Source: Marinomonas agarivorans (GTDB lineage Bacteria > Pseudomonadota > Gammaproteobacteria > Pseudomonadales > Marinomonadaceae). From it: DNA of 64,000 nucleotides. Numbering within the stretch: position 1 is the stretch's first letter; each line of letters starts with the position of its first letter. The stretch covers positions 1 to 64,000 of the forward strand of contig NHNK02000013.1 of the NCBI GenBank assembly GCA_002173415.2, in the 5' to 3' direction. The translations under genes were made by a program, and so were the position numbers. The notes below the pieces were generated by a model. The model was not told the DNA's origin, searched no databases, and was given only the letters and a program-made list of their open reading frames with translations. This document shows positions 54,810 through 62,544 of the stretch, piece after piece.

Positions 54810-54941
54810 ATGAAAACGCTACTCAATTTTATCTCAGAGCACATTTTGTCTAACACTGACAAGTTAGAGTTAGATCAACGCACGTCTTGCAACTACACAA
54901 ACAATTATTATGGTGATCAAGCATGTCGTTGTAAGAAGTAA
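54810..54941 (+). CDS. 43-residue Cys-ending peptide, possible precursor
   Basis: A short frame with a strong ribosome site (AAGGGGA about 10 bases before the ATG). The first 26 residues are leader-like (MKTLLNFISEHILSNTDKLE, then LDQRTS). The last 17 are small, aromatic and Asn-rich, with three cysteines (CNYTNNYYGDQACRCKK). The form is that of a modified-peptide precursor or small secreted or metal-binding peptide, but no modifying enzyme of a known class is adjacent. A plausible promoter (TTGATT, 16 bp, TTATCG) lies upstream and a structured element at 54955-54996 follows. Confidence 0.5.
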   Translation: MKTLLNFISEHILSNTDKLELDQRTSCNYTNNYYGDQACRCKK

Positions 54942-54954
54942 CTATGGTGCAAAA

Positions 54955-54996
54955 CGGCTCCTTTCAGTTTTGGTTATGACCAATCGACAGGAGCCG
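54955..54996 (+). terminator. Nested hairpin after the small peptide gene
   Basis: CGGCTCCT (54955-54962) pairs with AGGAGCCG (54989-54996). Inside, TTGGT (54970-54974) pairs with ACCAA (54979-54983). It lies 14 bp past the peptide stop and 50 bp from the end of proV. No T-run follows, so it may be a stabilising or attenuating structure instead. Confidence 0.45.
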
Positions 54997-55046
54997 AGCC
55001 GTGCTTTAGCTCGAATGAATACAGACTGAACAAATATCGTCAGTTA

Positions 55047-56234
55047 CTAATTATTATATTCGAGCGTATCTGCCAGACTTTCTGGACTTAAATCACCTAT
55101 ATAGCGACCGTCTTCATTTAATACCGGCAAGGCATAACGTGACTTCAATGCGTCCGAAATAGCTTCTTGCAATAACATTTCTGGCATTAAATTCGGAATT
55201 TTCGTAATGTCTTCCGTGATGATTTTGCCATCGGGTCTTACCTTAAGTGCTGCTTCTAGTTTGTTTCTGGTTAAAATGCCCTGAAAGCCTGTTTCTTCCC
55301 TCTCATAAAATAAATACCCTTGAGGGGGGAGAGCGGCAAAAGCGTCAGTAAGGCTATCTGTTGACACCACAGGTACAGATTGTTGCATGATGGTTTTCAC
55401 TGGCACTGCTCTAGCGCGGTTTACATCTTTAACAAAGGCCTCTACGTAGTCGTCCGCTGGGTTGAGAAGAATGTCCACAGGTGTACCGATTTGTGAGATA
55501 ACCCCATCTTTTAAAATCGCAATTCTATCGCCAATACGTAAGGCTTCGTCCAGATCATGGGTGATGAAAACAATGGTTTTATGCAGTGTTTTTTGTAGCT
55601 CTAATAGCTGCTCTTGCATCTCACTGCGAATCAGTGGGTCCAAGGCGGAAAACGCTTCGTCCATTAGCAGAATGTCCGGGTCAGTACACAAGGCTCTTGC
55701 GAGTCCGACTCGTTGTTGTTGCCCGCCAGATAATTGGCTTGGATATTGTTTTTCATAGCCTGCTAAACCAACCGTTTCTAACCAAGTTTCGGCTTGTTTG
55801 GTTCGCTCTGCTAACGGAATTTTTTGTATTTGTAACCCATATGCTACGTTATCAACCACAGTACGGTGAGGGAGCAGGCCAAAGTGTTGAAATACCATTG
55901 ACATTTTATGACGACGGAATTGAATAAGCTGGTCTTTTGACAATGTCATTATATCTTGATTATCGACTTTAATTTGCCCTTCTGTTGGGTCAATAAGCCG
56001 ATTAAAATGACGAATTAAGGTAGATTTTCCTGAACCAGACAACCCCATAATTACAAAGATTTCACCAGGGTTGATGGTAAAATTAATATCACGTAAGCCA
56101 ACCGTATGACCTGTTTCACTCAGAATATCTTGTTTGGATTTACCCAGTTTTACTTGTTGCAATACTGTATTCGGCCTTTTGCCGAAGATTTTCGATAGAT
56201 TACTAATTTCAATCTTTCCGCCTGACTTACCCAT
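55047..56234 (-). CDS. proV: Glycine betaine/proline ABC ATPase
   Basis: A 395-residue ATPase with the ProV-type start (LSKIFGKRPNTVLQQVKLGKSKQDILSETGHTVGLRDINFTI). Walker A is GLSGSGKST, the signature LSGGQQQRVGLARAL, Walker B ILLMDEAFSALDP, and C-terminal CBS-type domains that sense ionic strength follow (VPVVSTDSLTDAFAALP...ALPVLNEDGRYIGDLS). It is last in proX-proW-proV and overlaps proW by eight bases. It energises osmoprotectant uptake under salt stress. Confidence 0.95.
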   Translation of the reverse strand: MGKSGGKIEISNLSKIFGKRPNTVLQQVKLGKSKQDILSETGHTVGLRDINFTINPGEIFVIMGLSGSGKSTLIRHFNRLIDPTEGQIKVDNQDIMTLSKDQLIQFRRHKMSMVFQHFGLLPHRTVVDNVAYGLQIQKIPLAERTKQAETWLETVGLAGYEKQYPSQLSGGQQQRVGLARALCTDPDILLMDEAFSALDPLIRSEMQEQLLELQKTLHKTIVFITHDLDEALRIGDRIAILKDGVISQIGTPVDILLNPADDYVEAFVKDVNRARAVPVKTIMQQSVPVVSTDSLTDAFAALPPQGYLFYEREETGFQGILTRNKLEAALKVRPDGKIITEDITKIPNLMPEMLLQEAISDALKSRYALPVLNEDGRYIGDLSPESLADTLEYNN

Positions 56235-57126
56235 GATGTTTGCCTCCTAGATGCTTCTGTGTGCGTTTGGCATAACTTTGGGAAACACGATCGAAAATAA
56301 TCGCCAAGGCAACAATGGCCAGACCATTTAATAATCCTAACGTGAAGTATTGGTTAGTGATGGACTTGAGTACAGGTTGTCCTAAACCATTTACGCCGAT
56401 CATGGAGGCAACCACGACCATGGCAAGTGCCATCATAATGGTTTGATTGATACCTGCCATTATGGTTGGCATGGCAAGTGGAATTTGCACCCCAATTAAC
56501 TTTTGGCGGTTGGTAGCGCCAAAGGCGGTAGCGGCTTCTAAAATTTCTTTATCAACCAGACGAATACCTAAATTGGTTAAACGTATCACTGGGGGAACCG
56601 CATAAATAACAACGGCGATGACACCAGGAATTTTGCCGATCCCAAGTAACATAACAACAGGGATAAGGTATACAAAGGCTGGCATGGTTTGCATAACATC
56701 CAATATAGGCGTAATGATTTTTTGCATACGATCCGAACGAGACATAATAATCCCCGTCGGGACACCTATTATAATAGAAAGTAGTGTACAGACGGTAATA
56801 ATACTAAGGGTGCGCATTGTGTTGTCCCACATGCCAAAAATACCGATAGCAAGTAGGGCTGCTGCAACGCCAAGGCAGAGTTTTTTTGATCGGGTGGCAA
56901 AAAACACAATTCCTAAAATAGCTGCCATAGTTAACCACCATGGGCTATTAAGCAATAGTTTTTCAAACCACACTAAAAATGAAAGAAGCGGATCAAAGAA
57001 GCTTTCAATGACATCACCATAACTACGAGAAAAATCTCGATAGGCACCGTCAAGTGTTTTTTTAATCATTGTTAGATCGCGCCGATCTAACTGCGGGAAA
57101 GTGGTTAACCATGAATCACTGGACAT
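56227..57126 (-). CDS. proW: Glycine betaine/proline ABC permease
   Basis: A 299-residue permease of the ProW type. It has a short cytoplasmic N-terminus, about six to seven membrane segments, and the conserved MRTLSIITVCTLLSIIIGVPTGIIMSRSDRMQKIITPILDVMQTMPAFVYLIPVVMLLGIGKIPGVIA. The coupling region is EAATAFGATNRQKLIGVQIPLAMPTIMAGINQTIMMALAMVVVASMIG. It lies 145 bp after proX. Confidence 0.95.
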   Translation of the reverse strand: MSSDSWLTTFPQLDRRDLTMIKKTLDGAYRDFSRSYGDVIESFFDPLLSFLVWFEKLLLNSPWWLTMAAILGIVFFATRSKKLCLGVAAALLAIGIFGMWDNTMRTLSIITVCTLLSIIIGVPTGIIMSRSDRMQKIITPILDVMQTMPAFVYLIPVVMLLGIGKIPGVIAVVIYAVPPVIRLTNLGIRLVDKEILEAATAFGATNRQKLIGVQIPLAMPTIMAGINQTIMMALAMVVVASMIGVNGLGQPVLKSITNQYFTLGLLNGLAIVALAIIFDRVSQSYAKRTQKHLGGKHHG

Positions 57127-57271
57127 TGAAAATATTACCTTTATGGGGCCTGCAACAAGCGTATGATTTTTATACTTGTTGCAAGCTGGTGCAGATAAAT
57201 TCTCTGCACATCCTAATTTGCTGTAAGGGCTCTCTAAGAATAGAACAGATGAAGTAAATCAGCGGCGCAAA

Positions 57272-58288
57272 TTACAGCGCAGCTTTTATTTTTTCTGCCG
57301 CGTCTGCGGAAACCCATTCACGCCAAATGGATTCGTAGTTAGTCAGAAAATGCTCTGCGGCAATGCTGCCTTCTGCTTGGTTATCTTCCATCCATGCGAG
57401 TAATTTATTCATTGTTTGATTGGTAAATGCCCGTTTTGTTATGTATTGGTAGGCCGCCGCTTCTTGCGAGGCAAAGCGCTCTGTTGTTACCGAAACAACC
57501 AATGCTGGTGGGTACATGGTTGGTTTAGGATTAGCACAACCTTCTTGGGTGATACACTGTTTGTAATGTTGCTCATTCACACCTGTACCAAAGTCCACTT
57601 TTACCATTTCATATTTACCCAGTACGGCGGTTGGCGCCCAATAATAGCCTAACCAGCCTTTTTTTCTTTCATAGGCTTTTGCAATAGAGCCAGATAGACC
57701 GGCACCAGAGCCTGAGTTGACGAGTTCAAAACCGTGGTTTTCCATATCTAAAGCGGTAAAAAGATTAGCCGCTGATATTTCACAATTCCAACCTGGAGGA
57801 CAGTTATAAAAAGCCGCTAGCTCATCGTCTTCGGGATGTTCAAATAGGTCGGGACGTTTAAGTACACCTTCGATAGTGGCAAGTGATGGATATTGATCGA
57901 CAAGGTATTTTGGTAGCCAGAAACCCTCTTCGCCACCATCCGATAAGGATTTACCAGCAAAGCGTAGGCGTTTTTCTTTTACACCTTGCTCCAAGGGCTT
58001 CAACATGGAGTTGGCCCATAACTCAGGTGCGATGTCCGGTTCGCCTTTTTCTAACATGGATGTTCCTGTTGGCATTGTGTCACCAGGAATTAGCTCAGCA
58101 TTACAACCATAGCCTTCACTCAGGATAAACTGGTCAACGTTAGCAATGAGTGATGCTGAGCTCCAATTCATGTCAGCAATGGTGACATCGCCGCAATCGG
58201 CAGCAGACACTGTAGACGTTAATAAAGGTAAACTGATCGATAAAATACCCGTAGTTAGGAAAGTGCGGTGGTGCTTAGTAATAGACAT
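57272..58288 (-). CDS. proX: Glycine betaine-binding protein
   Basis: A 338-residue periplasmic protein from the ATG at 58288 (AAGGA site). The open frame continues to 58441 into the photolyase gene, but that part is not coding here. The signal peptide ends STVSAADC. ProX features are VTIADMNWSSASLIANVDQFILSEGYGCNAELIPGDT, the Trp-rich binding residues (GYYWAPTAVLGKY, EGFWLPKYLVDQYP) and the C-terminal SIWREWVSADAAEKIKA. Two Cys pairs seem present. It is first in the operon. Confidence 0.93.
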   Translation of the reverse strand: MSITKHHRTFLTTGILSISLPLLTSTVSAADCGDVTIADMNWSSASLIANVDQFILSEGYGCNAELIPGDTMPTGTSMLEKGEPDIAPELWANSMLKPLEQGVKEKRLRFAGKSLSDGGEEGFWLPKYLVDQYPSLATIEGVLKRPDLFEHPEDDELAAFYNCPPGWNCEISAANLFTALDMENHGFELVNSGSGAGLSGSIAKAYERKKGWLGYYWAPTAVLGKYEMVKVDFGTGVNEQHYKQCITQEGCANPKPTMYPPALVVSVTTERFASQEAAAYQYITKRAFTNQTMNKLLAWMEDNQAEGSIAAEHFLTNYESIWREWVSADAAEKIKAAL

Positions 58289-58367
58289 AATGAATTCCTT
58301 CGTTTGTACGAAAAATGAATGAAGGAAGTTCCATAATTTAGCAAACGAAAATAAAATGTTTGATAAG

Positions 58368-59810
58368 TTATAGACCCTCGTTTTGCTTTGTGATTTTCTC
58401 AAAAGCAGAAATAGCATGCGTTCTCGCTTGCTTATAGTCAACTATTGTTCTTGGGTAATTTGTTAATTGCCTTTGTTCCTCTGTTGGATTATGAATGCTT
58501 TTATTGTCTAAGATTGCCAGTTCAGGCAGAAAGCGACGGATAAATTGTCCTTCTGGGTCAAACTTTTCTGATTGACGTAAAGGGTTAAATACACGGAAGT
58601 AGGGCACCGCGTCGCAACCGGTAGATGCGCTCCATTGCCAGCCACCATTATTGGCGGCAAAGTCTCCGTCTATTAGGTTTTGCATAAAGAAGCGTTCGCC
58701 TTTACGCCAGTCAATAAAAAGCAACTTTGTTAGAAAGCTAGCGCTTATCATGCGTAATCTATTATGCATCCAGCCTGTTTGTTTAAGTTGTCTCATAGCG
58801 GCATCCACAATAGGGAAGCCGGTTTTACCATCGCACCACGCCTGAAATACTTCTTCATCCTCATTCCATTTTATTTGCTCGGTATTGTCTTTAAAAGCTT
58901 GATGGCGAGAAAGTGCAGGGAAATGCCACATAAGTTGTTTATAAAAATCTCGCCATGCCAATTCCCTTAACCAGTCGTTCTCTCGCCAGTCCTGTCCTTG
59001 GTCTGCACACTCAAGTTGGATTAGGTTGAGCAAATAGCGTGGCCCTATCATACCTAGAGCAAGATAAGGAGAAAGTGTGCTGGTGCCCGCAACAGCAGGA
59101 ATATCTCGCTGTGATGGATACGCTGCCATTTTAGCATGGCAGAATTGGATGATCTTTTGATCCAGTTCAGTGTAGGAGAGAGCCCATAAATCCTGACGAT
59201 ATTCTTTTTTGAGTGAGGTTATCTTGTTTACTATGTCAGATGTTTGCTCTGTTAGTGCTACAGAATACCTATTTGCATCGTTATGTGGCTGCTTTTGTGG
59301 CGCTGGTATAACCCTGTTATCTTGCCCTTGAAGTTGTTGAAGCCACTTTTTATAGAAAGGGGTAAACACTCTAAATGGCAAACCTTGTTGGTTGTAGATC
59401 GGCATAGGCAGAAATAGATCCCAGCCATAGACATGAGTACGGATGCCTAAATCCGTCAACGACTCCAGCACTTTTTGGTCTCGTTGCTGCTCGTGTAAAG
59501 GAATTTCTCTGTGTAGCCAAATATCTGTAAATTGGTGTTGCTGGCAAAAACGTGTCAATACATTGTCACATTGATGGAAGAAATCACATTCAATTATATG
59601 CAACGGGATATTCAATGCATTCAAATCGTTGGCTAATGCCAATAGGGCATCTAGCTTTAAGCCAATTTTAGCGGCGGACTCGTCATGTTGGCGCCATTGG
59701 GCTTGGCAGACAATGAATAGCGCTTCAGAAGGGCCTTGTTGGCAGGCATGGGTGATAATGGGATTGTCTTCTAGGCGCAAATCATTACGCAACCAAATCA
59801 GGTTTTTCAA
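58368..59810 (-). CDS. phrB: Deoxyribodipyrimidine photolyase (class I CPD type)
   Basis: A 480-residue light-driven DNA repair enzyme. The N-terminal antenna domain starts MKNLIWLRNDLRLEDNPIITHAC. The FAD domain holds TSTLSPYLALGMIGPR, LAWRDFYKQLMWHFP, the Trp-rich WCDGKTGFPIVDAAMRQLKQTGWMHNRLRMISASFLTKLLFIDWRKGERFF and DGDFAANNGGWQWSASTGCDA. This matches CPD photolyases with a folate antenna rather than (6-4) enzymes. The neighbour upstream is a YbgA-like gene, a common pairing. Confidence 0.95.
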   Translation of the reverse strand: MKNLIWLRNDLRLEDNPIITHACQQGPSEALFIVCQAQWRQHDESAAKIGLKLDALLALANDLNALNIPLHIIECDFFHQCDNVLTRFCQQHQFTDIWLHREIPLHEQQRDQKVLESLTDLGIRTHVYGWDLFLPMPIYNQQGLPFRVFTPFYKKWLQQLQGQDNRVIPAPQKQPHNDANRYSVALTEQTSDIVNKITSLKKEYRQDLWALSYTELDQKIIQFCHAKMAAYPSQRDIPAVAGTSTLSPYLALGMIGPRYLLNLIQLECADQGQDWRENDWLRELAWRDFYKQLMWHFPALSRHQAFKDNTEQIKWNEDEEVFQAWCDGKTGFPIVDAAMRQLKQTGWMHNRLRMISASFLTKLLFIDWRKGERFFMQNLIDGDFAANNGGWQWSASTGCDAVPYFRVFNPLRQSEKFDPEGQFIRRFLPELAILDNKSIHNPTEEQRQLTNYPRTIVDYKQARTHAISAFEKITKQNEGL

Positions 59811-59853
59811 ACGTCTTCCTATTAGAAATTAATACGACAGATAGAAAATAAAA

Positions 59854-60852
59854 CTATAAATTGCTACGTATACCCAGTGCTGCTGGATACGGTTCAAAGT
59901 AGCGTTGGGATTTAACATACTCACTGCCATATTGATTTAAGTAATGGCGTAAAAGGGTCACTGGGGTGATCAAGGTGACTTCACCGCGACGATATTGGTG
60001 AATAACAGACTCAATGTCTTGTCGAATGCCACCGCTGACAGAACGTTTTAGATAGCCCAATAAATGCATAAGTACATTGCAATGGTTTTTACGGCTAGCT
60101 GGCTGTTTAAAGGCCTGCATTAACTCAGCAAAGTAGATCTCTTTTAAGGTGTGTAAAGGCTGCTTTTTAGCATTGCTAAGTAGTCTACCAATATTTTTAT
60201 AGGCTGATTGAGAATGCGCCATCACTAAATATTTGTAACGACTGTGAAACTGTAGCAGGTCATGAAAATTGTCAGAAGTGGCTACTTGATGGCGAAACTC
60301 ATGGTGAGCAAATACCCGCAGAATAAAGTTTTCTCGCAATGCCGGATCATTTAAACGGCCATCTTCTTCAACCGGAAGTAATGGGTATTTATCCATTAAT
60401 GCTTGGGTAAAAAGGCCTGCTGTACGTTGCATGTGAGGATGGCCATTTTCTTGATAAATCTTGATGCGTTCCATGCCACAGCTTGGCGAGTTCTTCATAA
60501 CAATGTAGCCATCAAGGTGGTCTAACGTAGTTAGATGCTCACGGTAGCCTTCAACAAAAGTCTCAGTAACATCGGTATCAGAGTCTTTGGTATACACCAT
60601 CTTTGGCGCATTAGGGTCACCTATCAATCGTAATGTGGGTCTTGGCGTGCTAAATCCTGCGGCCACTTCAGGGCAAAACTTCTCGAACTGAAAATACTGG
60701 CTCAAGGTTTTTGTGCAATAAGAAGAATGACTATGGCCGCCGTTGAAACGTACATTGTCGCCTAACAAACAAGAACTAATACCAACAGAGATACGTCTTT
60801 CGCTTGTTTCGGTAGTCTGCCCATCCGTATTTTGTGGTGTCATTATCTTCAT
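59854..60852 (-). CDS. ybgA: YbgA-like protein (DUF523 and DUF1722)
   Basis: A 332-residue protein from the ATG at 60852; a frame to 60894 has no ribosome site. The N-terminal DUF523 (SVGISSCLLGDNVRFNGGHSHSSYC...FCPEVAAGFSTPRPTLRLIG) has several conserved cysteines (SSCLLG, CPE, SCGMERIK). The C-terminal DUF1722 is FHDLLQFHSRYKYLVMAHSQSAYKNIGRLL...LMHLLGYLKRSVSGGIRQDIESVIHQYRRGEVTLITPVTLLRHYL. The role is not established. It often sits with photolyase genes, as here (43 bp before phrB), suggesting a part in the light or UV response. Confidence 0.9.
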   Translation of the reverse strand: MKIMTPQNTDGQTTETSERRISVGISSCLLGDNVRFNGGHSHSSYCTKTLSQYFQFEKFCPEVAAGFSTPRPTLRLIGDPNAPKMVYTKDSDTDVTETFVEGYREHLTTLDHLDGYIVMKNSPSCGMERIKIYQENGHPHMQRTAGLFTQALMDKYPLLPVEEDGRLNDPALRENFILRVFAHHEFRHQVATSDNFHDLLQFHSRYKYLVMAHSQSAYKNIGRLLSNAKKQPLHTLKEIYFAELMQAFKQPASRKNHCNVLMHLLGYLKRSVSGGIRQDIESVIHQYRRGEVTLITPVTLLRHYLNQYGSEYVKSQRYFEPYPAALGIRSNL

Positions 60853-60934
60853 TTTCGTCACTCTCTTATTTACCCTGTTTATTACACTTTTCATAAAGAG
60901 TCGCGCTTATTAACTAATTCAACTAAGAACACTA

Positions 60935-61357
60935 TTAAAGAGCGCACTCTATTTTGTAGTACGGTTTGTTTTTCTTTATGAAGCGACCACTAATCGCTGC
61001 AAATCCGAATCTTTGGTAAAAAGGCATCGCAGTTTCACGCGCATCACACCACAGAGAAATAGCCTGCTTTTGCTTTAGTTCTGCAATGATAAAATTCAGT
61101 ACCTTAGACCCTATACCTTGACTTTGATACTGCGTCAAAGTCGCAAATTTACGCAGTCGGAAACGGCCTGTTTCTTCTTGATAAATGGATGCCACGCATA
61201 CAATCTCGTCACCTAAATAGCCAGCAATATGCAAAGCTGTCCCATCGCCGCTAACGATGCAGTTTTCCATTGGCTCGTCTGGCCATAAAACTTGGTGGCG
61301 TATTGGCAGTACCTCATTGAGCGTGGTGTATCGAATATCAAGTATAGTCGCTAACAT
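60935..61357 (-). CDS. GNAT-family acetyltransferase
   Basis: A 140-residue GNAT protein. The acetyl-CoA-binding motif is RLRKFATLTQYQSQGIGSKVLNFIIAEL (Q-x-x-G-I-G). CDARETAMPFYQRFGFAAISGRF is the late motif. The opening resembles ElaA-type or YjgM-like small acetyltransferases (VLPIRHQVLWPDEPMENC). The substrate is unknown. It is 82 bp upstream of the YbgA-like gene on the same strand and could be the first gene of a GNAT-ybgA-phrB unit. Confidence 0.87.
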   Translation of the reverse strand: MLATILDIRYTTLNEVLPIRHQVLWPDEPMENCIVSGDGTALHIAGYLGDEIVCVASIYQEETGRFRLRKFATLTQYQSQGIGSKVLNFIIAELKQKQAISLWCDARETAMPFYQRFGFAAISGRFIKKNKPYYKIECAL

Positions 61358-61540
61358 CGTTTTCTTATCTTTAATACGGTTTTATTTTAAATTTGGTTTA
61401 CTAGGGATTTTATTTTAGAGGACCCATTAATAGCATTTTGCTTTGGCAAAAACTGGCACACTGATGTTACTTGATCTTTGTCAGATGTGCACAAACGTAA
61501 AAGACAACAAACGGAAAAGACAATAGTATCAAGTGTCTAT

Positions 61541-61642
61541 TTTTAGATTCTAAAGGGTTTTAGACTCTAAAAGGTTTTAGACTCTAAAAGGTTTTAGACT
61601 CTAAAAGGTTTTAGGAGCTAAGAGATTTTAAGCGCTAAGACG
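61541..61642. repeat. Six 17-bp tandem palindromic repeats at the end of the BLUF gene
   Basis: Units start at 61541, 61558, 61575, 61592, 61609 and 61626. Units 2-4 are identical and contain TTTTAGACTCTAAAA, a palindrome about a central C. Units 1, 5 and 6 are diverged. Unit 6 crosses the stop codon of the BLUF gene (61635-61637). Confidence 0.9.
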
Positions 61643-62078
61643 CTTTTGAAGTCACACTTTTTTGCTGCTTTAGAATGCCTTTTAGCTCTAAAATCAGCCC
61701 GTGAGCACTGGAACCAGATATGGAATAAGGGTCTAACGTATAGTTTGCTGTGAAATGAATATAAGCCGACTTTGTTAAATCAGACTCTGGTAAATAGCCC
61801 ATTTGCCAACTTGGAAACTCTCTTTCGCTGATTTCTTGGTACGATAAAATCACAATGTCTTTATGCCTGCTATCGGATAAAATTGTATTGTAAGCCTTAT
61901 TTACTTGATCTCGCCCACCCTCAAGACACTGTAAAAAATACTGCCTATTAAAATAGAGTAAACCGGTTAGACCGGCTTCGGCATTATTTCTTTTTGCTGA
62001 CTCCATAATTGAATGAATGTCATCAACAACAAAACTATCACTAATAGTGCTGGTATAAATTAATTGAGTTAAATGCAT
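61635..62078 (-). CDS. BLUF-domain blue-light sensor
   Basis: A 147-residue protein from the ATG at 62078 (AAAGGA directly before; another ATG is four codons earlier). It is a single BLUF domain with all key flavin-site residues at the spacing known from AppA: Y8 in LIYTS, N32 in KRNNAEAGLTGLLYF, Q50 in YFLQCLEGG, W91 and M93 in FPSWQMGY. There is no output domain, so it acts through a partner protein. About 40 C-terminal residues cap the domain. The photolyase and YbgA genes nearby suggest a light-response group. Confidence 0.93.
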   Translation of the reverse strand: MHLTQLIYTSTISDSFVVDDIHSIMESAKRNNAEAGLTGLLYFNRQYFLQCLEGGRDQVNKAYNTILSDSRHKDIVILSYQEISEREFPSWQMGYLPESDLTKSAYIHFTANYTLDPYSISGSSAHGLILELKGILKQQKSVTSKAS

Positions 62079-62544
62079 TTTCCTTTCCACTTTCTGACCT
62101 ATCTATAATTTAGTCTTAGGCTATAAAGCCTGCAAGTTTCAATTTATCAGCCTTCTTTAGGGGGACTTATTAGCAATTTCTCTAACTTGATTTAAAGAAA
62201 AAGCGAACTATCGTCTATTTGAGGCAGAGTTATATAAAGAGCGATATAAATTGTTGAGAAAACAGTAAAAACAATGAAAGCTGAATGGATTTGTTTGTTT
62301 TTTTGCCGGTAAAAGATGTGATAAGCGGACTCTAAAAATAGTTTAACCTTATGATATTAAATTGTTTTTTTATTATGAGGTAAGCGTTTGCTTATTTTTG
62401 TTAGTAATTTTGATGGCTTTTGTCATTGTGACATCAACGAGAATGAATAACTCTGTCTACCATATTTTCCACGACACTATTGTCGTGATGAGGTGTTGTA
62501 ATAAGACGCTATTATGAGAAAAAGGACGCAAAGAGGTTACTATC
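62079..62544. other. 466-bp gap between the divergent BLUF and acyl-CoA dehydrogenase genes
   Basis: AT-rich DNA with no convincing gene. It should hold promoters for both genes and contains the palindrome at 62470-62487. A small non-coding RNA cannot be excluded, but none is visible. Confidence 0.5.
62470..62487. promoter_or_regulatory. Palindromic operator-like site before the acyl-CoA dehydrogenase
   Basis: CACGACA (62470-62476) and TGTCGTG (62481-62487) are perfect 7-bp arms around CTAT, 57 bp before the ATG. It fits a TetR-type or similar repressor site. The regulator is not in the window. Confidence 0.5.
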
